A stretch of DNA of 24,728 nucleotides from Treponema sp. UBA937 (GTDB lineage: Bacteria > Spirochaetota > Spirochaetia > Treponematales > Breznakiellaceae). Below are positions 16,001 to 23,102 of this stretch, piece after piece. Location of the stretch: positions 13,313 through 38,040 of the forward strand of contig DBDH01000076.1 in the NCBI GenBank assembly GCA_002293455.1, in the 5' to 3' direction. The notes under the pieces are model-generated. The model did not search any database and was not told the origin of the DNA. It saw only the letters and a program-made list of their open reading frames with translations. A program made the translations under genes and the position numbers. Position 1 is the first letter of the stretch. Every line of letters begins with the position of its first letter.

Positions 16001-18886
16001 GACATCAAATTTCAACACATCACTTGCCGACAAATCAAGGGAATAATTTTTGCTTGCCAAGTCCAAGGTCATGTTCATGCCGGTCAGTTTTATGTCGGGG
16101 AATTTTACGTTAACATCAAACTGCTTGGCGACTTCGGCAAAATTCAGCACCGAATTTTGCGCCAGCTGCAAGATGATTACCTTATCCGAACGATAGAGCA
16201 GGTCGAATATCGTGTCCGCCAGCGTCCATTTTCCTAAAACGGAATAATCGATCTTTCGCCTTTCACTGTCGAAAGGCATGTCTATATATATTTCAAAATA
16301 CGGCTGGAGGGTAATCTTATTGTCGTAAATGTTCCACGGCTTTCCGGTAGTTATCGTAAAACCAATATTGTTAATGCTGAGCGGAGCGGTTGAAACCGTC
16401 ATTGAAACATCCCTAAGCCCCAATGAACCGAAAATGCTTTCATCGTCCGGCAGGATCGAAGAAACCGGAACAACGCCGTCAATTCCGAACAGCGTCAAAA
16501 GTTTTGATATTGTAAGAACCTTGCCGCTTTCGTACTCGCCGTTTATGTACATAACACCGCCGGAAAGCGAAAGGGTAACCGTTACATCAATCCTGTCATT
16601 GCCGTTCTGAATATAAGACATAACGGAAGCGCACGGGAAACTTGAAGTTTCGTCAAGTCCGCTTTTAATTATAAGGGATTTCATAGTAAGCGAAAGTTTG
16701 TCGGTTATTTTATAAATAGAATTTACAGTTATCTCTCCGGTGAAATTATATCCGTCATCGTCGTCTGTAATGGTGCATAAAAATTCTTCTTCGTCTCTGA
16801 CAGAACAAATTGATGTTATGCTGTTCCAGAAATCGGCGTCTGTTTTTGCCGTTCCCGTAAATGTAAGCGCCGCGTTTTCCAGTTTGCAGCTGCTGACGTT
16901 ATAAAAAGATATTGCGGAAAGAAAAGGTTTTAGTCCGGTTTCCGTTATGCACTCGGGAAGATTTTCAAAATCCTCCGAGAAATTATACTCGGTTATCTTT
17001 ACGATTTTGTTATAAAGTACCGAAAGTCTTTCTGACGGAGGGGAAGCGCGAAGGATTTTAAACTTATCGGCTTTTGGCAGAGCAAATGTTCTGACATTCA
17101 AATTAGTGTAGCTTCGTATTACAGTTCCATTGAAAACTTCATCATATTCTTCGGCAGAAAGTGATTTTCCCAGTACCAGCGGCTTTGACCATTGCGGTAC
17201 CGCGTATCCTTTATCGGTAAGTTCACTGCGGAGAGCGTTTGTGACTACGTCTAAAGCATCAATATCGCCTTTATAATGCTTTTCTTTAATTTGAGCCATT
17301 ATATACACCGAATTAATCAGACCGAACGGCCTTGGCGTTATAAACACCGTTTCAAAAGCGTCATTATAACCAGGTACCACGTCTTCTTTGATCTTGTCAT
17401 GACCATATTTAATAATGGTCGTTAATTCTGATATGTCATCAGTATTTGACAATATAGAGCTATCTTCTAACTTGAATGAATAAACCGCTTCATACGTTTC
17501 CGCAAGCGTATGTACCGCGCTGATCCTTTTATCATAATAAAGACGCCAAAAAGCAAACATAGTGGGAAGTATAACCGAGGCGACCGAAACATTTATGTCC
17601 GGGCCCGTTATGTCTTTTAAAACTAATGTTGTTTTATTTGTCGCAGTCCACAGCAACTCGGAATAAAACAGAACCAAACCGGACGAATGCCCGGATGGTC
17701 CCCCCCAAAGCGGCATAAGAAAATGTCTGTACGTCTTAGTCGCAATATGTTTTTCTTCCCGCATCCTGTTCCACAAAAGCAAATTATCTTGTAATGTAGG
17801 GATAAAATAGGGCTGTGACGCCTTGACTACGGTGCAGTCAACGACAAAATCAGGCTTTTCTAAATCAGTTTGATTTGCAACGGCCATTGAATAACGCCAA
17901 ACATTTCCAGGCTGCTGAAATTTTCTTATCGCGTTTATTATCATGGCGCACCGCATCGTCGGGGGGATTTTTTTAAATCCAATTTCAAGTTCTCTTAAAA
18001 AATTCGAGTCGACGACTGCGGTGGGTTTTAACGGAGACAGCATTTCTATTGCCCAATTAATGAAGTTTACGAATACAGTCCATTGTTTTTCATAATCATT
18101 CTTTAACTTCGATACTACTGTAGGAAAATAAAAATAAAGGTATTCCGTTCTTGAAAACGGATTATACGAAAAGTCAATAAACATGTCGTGCAAATTACAG
18201 GCTGTTATTGCCGGCAAAATAAGCGCCTTCTGCGCTTCATATAGCATGGGTGAAGCGCATAATTCAAGCGCGTAAATCTTTTCGAGCTTCTTTGTCGCGT
18301 ATGTCGAAATTTCCCCCATTATTGCTCTGGCAAGTTCTGTCATGTCCTTGCAGACGCGAACTTGATCCCTGCTGGACTTTTGCAGAATATCAAGTCCTAC
18401 GCTACGCGGTTCGTTAATCATCTGATTAATGCGGTCTTTGGTTATTTTGTGCATATATTTTTCAGGGAATGATCTCCAATTCTTCACATACTGCGTTGCT
18501 GCGGTTTGCGGTCTGATTCTCGGGCTTAACAGTATATTTCCTATCATAGGGTGCGGCCATGAAGCAAAAACATCGTTAATAATTTTTTTATTTATGTGTA
18601 AAGGATTGGAATAGACTTCAAATATGTCAATTCTGTATTGCGACAAAAACTGAGCGTTGATATTGCGGCAAAGGTCGTCTTTTTGCGCGGCGTCAAACAC
18701 AGCCCATTTTAAAAGTTCAACATTAGTGACAGGTTTTGAATCATAGCTGATTTCGTTCCAGGAAACAAGCTGAACATTGGTTTCGGTGATTGGCGGTGCA
18801 CTAGGATATAATAAAGGTATTACAATAGGATGTTCAGTTGATATCGGCGACCCGCCCGGTTCTTTCGCTATCATGAACAGTATCAT
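13001..18886 (-). CDS. Giant beta-repeat protein, DUF6603-like (1961 aa)
   Basis: First gene of the operon. The start at 18886 is chosen over an in-frame ATG at 18937 because AAAGGA lies ahead of it, and the upstream ATG has no ribosome site and overlaps the promoter -10 box. Residues ~1-640 are mainly helical and include LMPLWGGPSGHSSGLVLF (~390-407), a conserved-looking 'GPSGH' block. Residues ~660-1745 are repeated beta units, with phrases like GIPTEYLPGFITEFAVTNLS, alternating polar and hydrophobic residues. Near ~1400-1740 lies the strongest family signature: SIGGPPAFFITGIAIGFGYN, SGDFVISLGGYHPAF, HYPVVPRLGLNWNVTSHLN and FALTPSTLMAGGKLSAVY, which I recognise as DUF6603-like. A ~215-residue polar tail follows. 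No signal peptide is seen. The amphipathic beta repeats could build a barrel, groove or surface layer (inference). Confidence 0.85.
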   Translation of the reverse strand: MILFMIAKEPGGSPISTEHPIVIPLLYPSAPPITETNVQLVSWNEISYDSKPVTNVELLKWAVFDAAQKDDLCRNINAQFLSQYRIDIFEVYSNPLHINKKIINDVFASWPHPMIGNILLSPRIRPQTAATQYVKNWRSFPEKYMHKITKDRINQMINEPRSVGLDILQKSSRDQVRVCKDMTELARAIMGEISTYATKKLEKIYALELCASPMLYEAQKALILPAITACNLHDMFIDFSYNPFSRTEYLYFYFPTVVSKLKNDYEKQWTVFVNFINWAIEMLSPLKPTAVVDSNFLRELEIGFKKIPPTMRCAMIINAIRKFQQPGNVWRYSMAVANQTDLEKPDFVVDCTVVKASQPYFIPTLQDNLLLWNRMREEKHIATKTYRHFLMPLWGGPSGHSSGLVLFYSELLWTATNKTTLVLKDITGPDINVSVASVILPTMFAFWRLYYDKRISAVHTLAETYEAVYSFKLEDSSILSNTDDISELTTIIKYGHDKIKEDVVPGYNDAFETVFITPRPFGLINSVYIMAQIKEKHYKGDIDALDVVTNALRSELTDKGYAVPQWSKPLVLGKSLSAEEYDEVFNGTVIRSYTNLNVRTFALPKADKFKILRASPPSERLSVLYNKIVKITEYNFSEDFENLPECITETGLKPFLSAISFYNVSSCKLENAALTFTGTAKTDADFWNSITSICSVRDEEEFLCTITDDDDGYNFTGEITVNSIYKITDKLSLTMKSLIIKSGLDETSSFPCASVMSYIQNGNDRIDVTVTLSLSGGVMYINGEYESGKVLTISKLLTLFGIDGVVPVSSILPDDESIFGSLGLRDVSMTVSTAPLSINNIGFTITTGKPWNIYDNKITLQPYFEIYIDMPFDSERRKIDYSVLGKWTLADTIFDLLYRSDKVIILQLAQNSVLNFAEVAKQFDVNVKFPDIKLTGMNMTLDLASKNYSLDLSASDVLKFDVGGTKIGIDDISFSLDFMGGKFSDLAVSGTLVLGGLSLNVSGEYNAGGGFAFQAMAYSELDYSLRDFAVQIAADISASFDPASIPENFLTVSIRTFCVSYESADSAFNADVDLENVLVISDKFSINQFALTISSSKSEGTEFQIIARAYICGTAVSLLIAKKGGDFIISGSADFEKLTFKNIADDLGIPTEYLPGFITEFAVTNLSMQYNITKKDFQITVVTSAGTVTAEIISGVASAWSISYKTNPSTSVDMLNMPLVGEMIKNVSPGTSDFSVKDFEIAASSVNGVVFKCIVLGKNCELEIYKPAKTEQHYVISNSDLNFISNTPSTVKWIQFDKTFAAIVTIQKVGIGLDGSKAVLLLDASLNVSPLSFSLMEAGVGINIANPSDVAFYLSGFGVSFDNGSLSIGGSFSRIKREGKEVYTGSLLIKFKTITAAAIGEYSSGSLMAYFALSASIGGPPAFFITGIAIGFGYNKKLCLPQVEKVPEFPLIKAAISGFNQQTLDNLNKCIKDENKQNFIAAGVKFTSFKLVNGFALLTFAFGNEFEIGLLGLADISVPPNVTSNPIAKAQLALIAVLNISKGVFRVEARLTSESYILSRDCKLTGGFAAYFWFDKNKYSGDFVISLGGYHPAFVKPAHYPVVPRLGLNWNVTSHLNISGEIYFALTPSTLMAGGKLSAVYTQGNLKAWFIAYADFLISWKPFSYDISIGVSVGASYRIDWWFIHKTFSIELGADLHIWGPEVHGKVHISWFIISFTISFSAGDDYSKKPLDWNEFKESFLLDTTNTNGRNDSADILSAAIEGCIGKALDGTDIVDANSLCIAVSSKVPESGNVRPVNDGFLNAPITLDVISDKKINVNNIFTKSAIRQNVPSAMWKKSPAKASDKLKEESTVKDAVCGVSFTTNNIKPELFPKTRYISLDELYRNNTIEFKNCFGFIPEKRLVLSDNDSINRFSKNANSAEAVTRRKKFLKEYGITEDIKISHLADNAENWFSEYMLISN

Positions 18887-18928
18887 TTTTTTTCCTTTCC
18901 ATGATTTATTTAAAATATGTTTAAATAC

Positions 18929-18957
18929 ATTGTACACTAAGTTTTCGATTTTAGCAA
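18929..18957 (-). promoter_or_regulatory. Putative promoter of the 16-kb operon
   Basis: On the minus strand, TTGCTA (18952-18957; 4 of 6) and TACAAT (18929-18934; 5 of 6) are separated by exactly 17 bases. The start would fall near 18922, giving a leader of about 36 bases to the chosen ATG. I see no comparable promoter inside the operon, and the next genes overlap or nearly touch, so one transcript is likely. Confidence 0.6.
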
Positions 18958-19120
18958 AATAAAAAAACTTTTTGTAACGATTTTTGGTCTTTTGCGGCGT
19001 TTAATGGCAGTGTGCGGAGATATATTGCTCGCTAGGCAGTTTTTGTTTGTTGGAGTGGCATAGGCATAAGAACCGAATCCATAACTATACTTTGCTGATC
19101 ACATTTTAAAGAAAAAATCA

Positions 19121-19348
19121 TCATCCCATCTTTGGCGGGTAATTTTTCATATTATCGTGTTCTTCCTGAACGTGTTCGATTAATTCTGCTACTTTCCATA
19201 AAACATTATTCGGCGTGGAAGAACAGAACGCAATGTTGGAAGCGTCCATTCCCATGTCTTCCGCGGCTTTTTTCGCGGCGCGCATAAGCGCGATAAGTTG
19301 TCCGTGTTCAAAACCGTGCAGAAAAATAACCGGAGTATCGTTCATCAT
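19121..19348 (-). CDS. DUF3783-family small protein
   Basis: A 75-residue protein. The start at the ATG-ATG pair (19348 or 19345) is chosen because GAAAGGA lies immediately upstream; the longer frame lacks a ribosome site. The sequence runs PVIFLHGFEHGQLIALMRAAKK, split here as PVIFLHGFEHGQ and LIALMRAAKKAAED, then IAFCSSTPNNVLWKVAELIEHVQEEH. This pattern of 'GF....L......A....T..N..W...ELI..V..EH' is the DUF3783 signature. Its role is unknown. It is transcribed away from deoD and toward the large operon. The 162 bp between it and the operon promoter hold no gene or clear terminator. Confidence 0.8.
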   Translation of the reverse strand: MMNDTPVIFLHGFEHGQLIALMRAAKKAAEDMGMDASNIAFCSSTPNNVLWKVAELIEHVQEEHDNMKNYPPKMG

Positions 19349-19562
19349 ATTAATCCTTTCTATTGTGACAATGAAATGCATTGGGATACATGTAGATTTT
19401 CGGGAATTCTTATTCTTTACTTGAACAATGAACTCGATAATGCTCCTCTGTGCAGATTTTGTTCTTTTCCTTTGTGTAATTAAAACGTATGCGCTCATCT
19501 TCCATCCAAATAGCTTTTTTGTACTTTATCGTATATACTGTTTTATAGAAGGAGCTATTGAT

Positions 19563-20267
19563 ATGAGTATTCACATTGCGGCAAAGCACGGAGAAATAGC
19601 GGAAGCGGTTCTTTTGCCGGGTGATCCCCTGCGGGCAAAGTTTATCGCGGAAACCTTTTTGGAGGATCCAATACAGTATAACAATGTAAGAAACATGTTC
19701 GGATTTACCGGGACCTACAAAGGGAAGCGGGTTTCCGTCCAAGGTACCGGCATGGGTATCCCTTCCATATCAATATACCTCAACGAACTCTTTCGGGATT
19801 ACAACGTAAAAAGAGCGATCAGAATCGGGACCGCCGGCGCTTTACAGGAAGATGTAAAAATTCGCGATATGGTGATTGCGATGACATCCTGTACCGATTC
19901 AGGCGCTAACCGGATTCGTTTTGGGGGACGGGATTATGCTCCGACAGCGACGTTCAGTCTGCTCAAAACCGCTTATGATATTGCGTCTTCAAAAGGATGG
20001 ACGCCAAAAGTCGGAAGCGTTCTTTCCTCGGATATGTTCTACACCGAAGACCCTGATGAATGGAAACTCTGGGCCCGTTTTGGAGTTCTTGCGGTCGAAA
20101 TGGAAACCGCTGAATTGTATACGCTCGCGGCAAAATACGGCAGGGAATGCCTTTCTATTCTTACGATTTCCGACAGTCTTGTAACGCATGAAGCAACTTC
20201 TTCGGAAGAACGGCAGACTACATTTACCAAGATGATGGAAACAGCCCTGGAAACCGCGGTTTCATAA
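19563..20267 (+). CDS. deoD: Purine nucleoside phosphorylase, DeoD type
   Basis: A 234-residue enzyme that splits purine (deoxy)nucleosides with phosphate into base and (deoxy)ribose-1-phosphate in cytoplasmic purine salvage. The start at 19563 is set by GAAGGAG eight bases upstream; the frame is open for 45 more codons upstream but that stretch is hydrophobic, unlike the family and lacks a ribosome site. Numbering matches the E. coli enzyme: His4, phosphate-binding Gly20, Arg24, Arg43 and Arg87, with Thr90 in place of Ser, the GMGIPS loop (63-68), VEMET (178-182), catalytic Asp204 in TISDSLVTHE, and Arg217 in RQTTF. Length is as usual for the hexameric family. It probably has its own promoter upstream; only a TATACT box (19534-19539) without a good -35 is visible. 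Confidence 0.95.
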   Translation: MSIHIAAKHGEIAEAVLLPGDPLRAKFIAETFLEDPIQYNNVRNMFGFTGTYKGKRVSVQGTGMGIPSISIYLNELFRDYNVKRAIRIGTAGALQEDVKIRDMVIAMTSCTDSGANRIRFGGRDYAPTATFSLLKTAYDIASSKGWTPKVGSVLSSDMFYTEDPDEWKLWARFGVLAVEMETAELYTLAAKYGRECLSILTISDSLVTHEATSSEERQTTFTKMMETALETAVS

Positions 20268-20347
20268 ACGGCGAAGATATGAATTTCTCCTTGTTGAACA
20301 GAAACAGATTGAAATATTTCTTTTAAATCTGTAAAGTTCTTAGAAGA

Positions 20348-20380
20348 GAGTTTTCCGCAAACTCGCTTGGTTTTGTTTTT
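20348..20380 (+). terminator. Possible weak terminator between deoD and thyX
   Basis: A stem GAGTTT (20348-20353) pairs with AAACTC (20359-20364) around a 5-base loop, followed by a T-rich tail (GCTTGGTTTTGTTTTT). The stem is only 6 bp, so termination may be partial and thyX may be read through from deoD. Confidence 0.35.
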
Positions 20381-20410
20381 TCCTCACTGTACCAAAAATA
20401 GGAGATGAAG

Positions 20411-21253
20411 ATGGCTCATTGTATTGTTCCGGAAGCGGACGCGATTTTAGATAAAGAATTCCCTGTTTTGGATAAAGGGTTTATCCGCCTGGTTGATTAT
20501 ATGGGCGGAGACGAACGGGTTGTTCAATCGGCGCGGGTTTCTTATGGAGCGGGAACAAAAAGCTATCGGGAAGACGCGGGGCTCATCGATTATCTTTTGC
20601 GGAATCAGCATACTTCTCCGTTTGAACAGGTGGTTCTCACTTTTCATGTGAAGCTGCCTATTTTTGTCGCGCGCCAGTGGGTGCGGCACCGTACAGCCAG
20701 ACTAAACGAGATATCCGCTCGTTATTCCGTAATGAAAGATGATTTTTATATTCCTGCTGATGCTGATATTTCCCCGCAAAGTACTGATAACAAACAAGGC
20801 CGGTCTGACGAAAAACTCGATCAGGAAATTATTGATAATGTGAAAACTTCTTTGGAACAAGGGCAGCGTCAATCTTTTTCCGGCTATACCGATTTGATTG
20901 ATTCAGGAATCGCGCGGGAATTGGCGAGGATCAATCTTCCTTTATCGCTGTACACCGAATGGTACTGGCAAATCGATCTGCATAATCTCTTTCATTTTTT
21001 GGCGCTCCGTCTGGACGCTCACGCCCAAAGGGAAATCCGCGCATATGCGGAAGTCATGCTGGATATTGTGAAGAAGGTTGCTCCCCTCTGCTGTGAATCT
21101 TTTGAACGGCATATTAAAGACGGGGTTCGATTTTCCAAAGAGGAACTCGCGGAAATAAAACGGCGTTTAGGCCATGATGATGAAGCGGCGGTTCTTGAAG
21201 GAAAAGCCCTGGAACGCTTTGAAGAGAAACTGAGAACCGGAAGACAAAAGTAG
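20411..21253 (+). CDS. thyX: FAD-dependent thymidylate synthase ThyX
   Basis: A 280-residue flavin-dependent enzyme making dTMP from dUMP with methylenetetrahydrofolate and NADPH. An in-frame ATG at 20405 directly abuts the AGGAG site (20400-20404, zero spacing), while the ATG at 20411 has six bases of spacing, so the latter is the probable start. Family motifs: ARVSYG (41-46), HTSPFEQ (67-73), and the ThyX motif RHR-x7-S with RHR at 92-94 and Ser102. Later, LPLSLYTEWYWQIDLHNLFHF and RLDAHAQREIRAYA carry the C-terminal active-site face. Length is slightly above short family members because of a C-terminal helical extension. Presence of ThyX fits an organism lacking ThyA. It lies 143 bp after deoD, forming a nucleotide-metabolism pair. 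Confidence 0.95.
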   Translation: MAHCIVPEADAILDKEFPVLDKGFIRLVDYMGGDERVVQSARVSYGAGTKSYREDAGLIDYLLRNQHTSPFEQVVLTFHVKLPIFVARQWVRHRTARLNEISARYSVMKDDFYIPADADISPQSTDNKQGRSDEKLDQEIIDNVKTSLEQGQRQSFSGYTDLIDSGIARELARINLPLSLYTEWYWQIDLHNLFHFLALRLDAHAQREIRAYAEVMLDIVKKVAPLCCESFERHIKDGVRFSKEELAEIKRRLGHDDEAAVLEGKALERFEEKLRTGRQK

Positions 21254-21437
21254 AAATATTTTTCTTTTCACATTACTCATTATTGCCGCGTTTGAATACA
21301 GGCGCAAAAATTAACAGAACGTGTAACGAATTTGTTTCTGTTTGCGACTGTGAGGGTTCCATGTATTTTACGTACAAATTGATGTCATTTTGAGTATTAG
21401 GCAAATTTGATTGATGTTTTTTGTTGTATATTTTTCA

Positions 21438-21734
21438 ATGGAAGAACAGGAAGCAGGCTCAAGACAAATTTTGGAAGTGGTAACACAGCTTACCAATGTT
21501 ACCAGTCTTGTACGCGGCGCGTCGTCTGATATGACAAGAGACTCGAAGAATGTTCTTGCGCAGAGCGAAGAACTGAAAACGATTACCTCTGAAGCGGCGG
21601 GCAGCATGGACGAGATAACAAAAAACAGCGATAAAATTTCCGCCGCTATTATCAGGGTTCAAGAGATAGCAGAGGAAAACGAAGAAAACATTGACGCCTT
21701 AACTTCGGATATTTCGCGCTTCAAAATTGAATAA
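21438..21734 (+). pseudogene. C-terminal remnant of a methyl-accepting chemotaxis protein
   Basis: 98 codons from MEEQEAGSRQILEVVTQL to DISRFKIE. This matches the very end of treponemal chemoreceptors, the distal return helix of the signalling domain after the hairpin (usually preceded by 'IAA' before MEEQ). Everything upstream, including sensor, membrane helices, HAMP domain and the hairpin tip that binds CheA/CheW, is absent. The nine codons in frame before it are unrelated, and no ribosome site is seen, so the break lies at about 21437. The flanks (21254-21437 and 21735-21833) hold nothing recognisable. It is either a decayed gene or a deletion or rearrangement scar. Confidence 0.8.
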
Positions 21735-21833
21735 GTGATGCATATATCTTCATTGCGGCGTGGACTGCAAAAGTTCTCTATTCCATGTTGCGCTTAGAGC
21801 CGCCGTGATGTTCAAATATGAATCCGTCCGCTT

Positions 21834-23102
21834 TCATTGTTCTTCCAATATTTTAACCGCGGCATACGCTGTAAAAGTATCGCCGTTCCATTCTGTGAGC
21901 AGATCGCCATTATGGCGGTTGACAACTTCCCTCACGCTTTTTAATCCAAAGCCGCCGTTTGTTTTTGTACTTAAGAGCGAGCCGTTTTTATCGTGAACGA
22001 TTCCGTCAAAATTATTTTTTACCATTACAAGAAGCTGTGCGGATTTGATATACGCTTCCAGTTTTATAAAACGATTGTCTGCTGTTTTTGCGCATCCTTC
22101 AAGAGCATTTTCCAAAAGGTTGCCGATAATGATACACATATCGTAATCGGGAATATCAATTGTTTCGGGAATGTTGATATGTGCCGTGAACATGATGTGC
22201 AAATCTTTGCAGCGTTCGGCATAACTATCGATCATCGCGTTAAGGACGGCGTTCCCGCAATACTTGGGAATTTCAGTTCCCGTGATTTGTTCCTCGACAA
22301 CGGTCAGGTAGCTGTCTGCTTCTTTTGCGCTGGCAGAATGCAGCATACTTCTTGCGGTACTCAAATGATATTTAAAATCGTGACGAAGAATCCGCAGCTT
22401 ATCGTACATATTATTCATCTTTTTATAATGCTCGCGTCCTGAAGAAACAATCGTACGCGCAAAATCCGCGTCAATCTTTTGCTTTGTTTTTTCGTGCGTA
22501 GTGATGATGGCATAACAGAGAACGGCGGAACTGAGCAGAATAAAAAAAATGAGTGCGATAGAAACCAGTCTGTTTTCTACGGTTAATCTGACCAGCGCCA
22601 TCATTCCAAAAGAAATTATCTCAACAACAGAATACAGTATCCATTCTTTTGTGCTGCCGTAAGCAAAAACTTTTTTGTTAATAATGCTGATGTACTTTGT
22701 TGCCAGCACAACATAGATAACATAAAACGGTATCAGTAAAACAAGGCGGAACACATCAGATGCCGTACTTCCTTTCGTAAATAAATAGTATGCAACTTCT
22801 TCAATCAAAGTACTGGTAGATATAAGAAATACAAGCTGGAGTGAAAAGGCAAATATTTTTTGAAACAGGGGACCTTTAAACAAATAGAGCGATAAGGGAA
22901 AATAGAACAAAACACGAAGCCCGCCGTAGTTAAAATTTAATGGACCGCGCATATTTATAATCGTAATATGGCAGGCAAGAATCACAAGAAGCAGCAAAGC
23001 ACAAACAATAGGGCGGAATCTTGTTGGAAATAATTTAACCAGTACCGTGATGGTTGACAGCAAAAGAAAAAACGCGTTTATAATTGAAATGATTTCGTTC
23101 AT
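21834..23102 (-). CDS. Sensor histidine kinase, AgrC-like with GHKL ATPase
   Basis: A 422-residue membrane kinase. The start at 23102 overlaps the stop of the regulator gene (ATGA), the usual coupled arrangement; the frame is open for eight more codons without a ribosome site. Residues ~1-200 carry about six hydrophobic helices with no clear extracytoplasmic domain, as in peptide-sensing kinases of the HPK10 group. The phospho-acceptor is His241 in LRHDFKYHL, the N box is GNLLENALEG (327-336), and the G box is GGFGLKSV (383-390). It phosphorylates the co-encoded LytTR regulator (family knowledge). No autoinducer peptide gene or AgrB-like protease is visible nearby, so the signal is unknown. 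Confidence 0.9.
   Translation of the reverse strand: MNEIISIINAFFLLLSTITVLVKLFPTRFRPIVCALLLLVILACHITIINMRGPLNFNYGGLRVLFYFPLSLYLFKGPLFQKIFAFSLQLVFLISTSTLIEEVAYYLFTKGSTASDVFRLVLLIPFYVIYVVLATKYISIINKKVFAYGSTKEWILYSVVEIISFGMMALVRLTVENRLVSIALIFFILLSSAVLCYAIITTHEKTKQKIDADFARTIVSSGREHYKKMNNMYDKLRILRHDFKYHLSTARSMLHSASAKEADSYLTVVEEQITGTEIPKYCGNAVLNAMIDSYAERCKDLHIMFTAHINIPETIDIPDYDMCIIIGNLLENALEGCAKTADNRFIKLEAYIKSAQLLVMVKNNFDGIVHDKNGSLLSTKTNGGFGLKSVREVVNRHNGDLLTEWNGDTFTAYAAVKILEEQ

Noticed and set aside
18887..18937. Longer start for the 1961-aa protein (ATG at 18937)
   Set aside because: That ATG has no ribosome site and overlaps the predicted -10 box, whereas the ATG at 18886 follows AAAGGA.
19511..19539. 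deoD promoter using TATACT
   Set aside because: The -10 box is fair but the sequence at the right distance (TAGCTT) is a poor -35, so the call is not secure.
19428..19562. N-terminal extension of deoD from 19428
   Set aside because: The 45 extra residues are hydrophobic and not part of DeoD proteins. A strong GAAGGAG precedes the ATG at 19563, and residue numbering then matches the E. coli enzyme.
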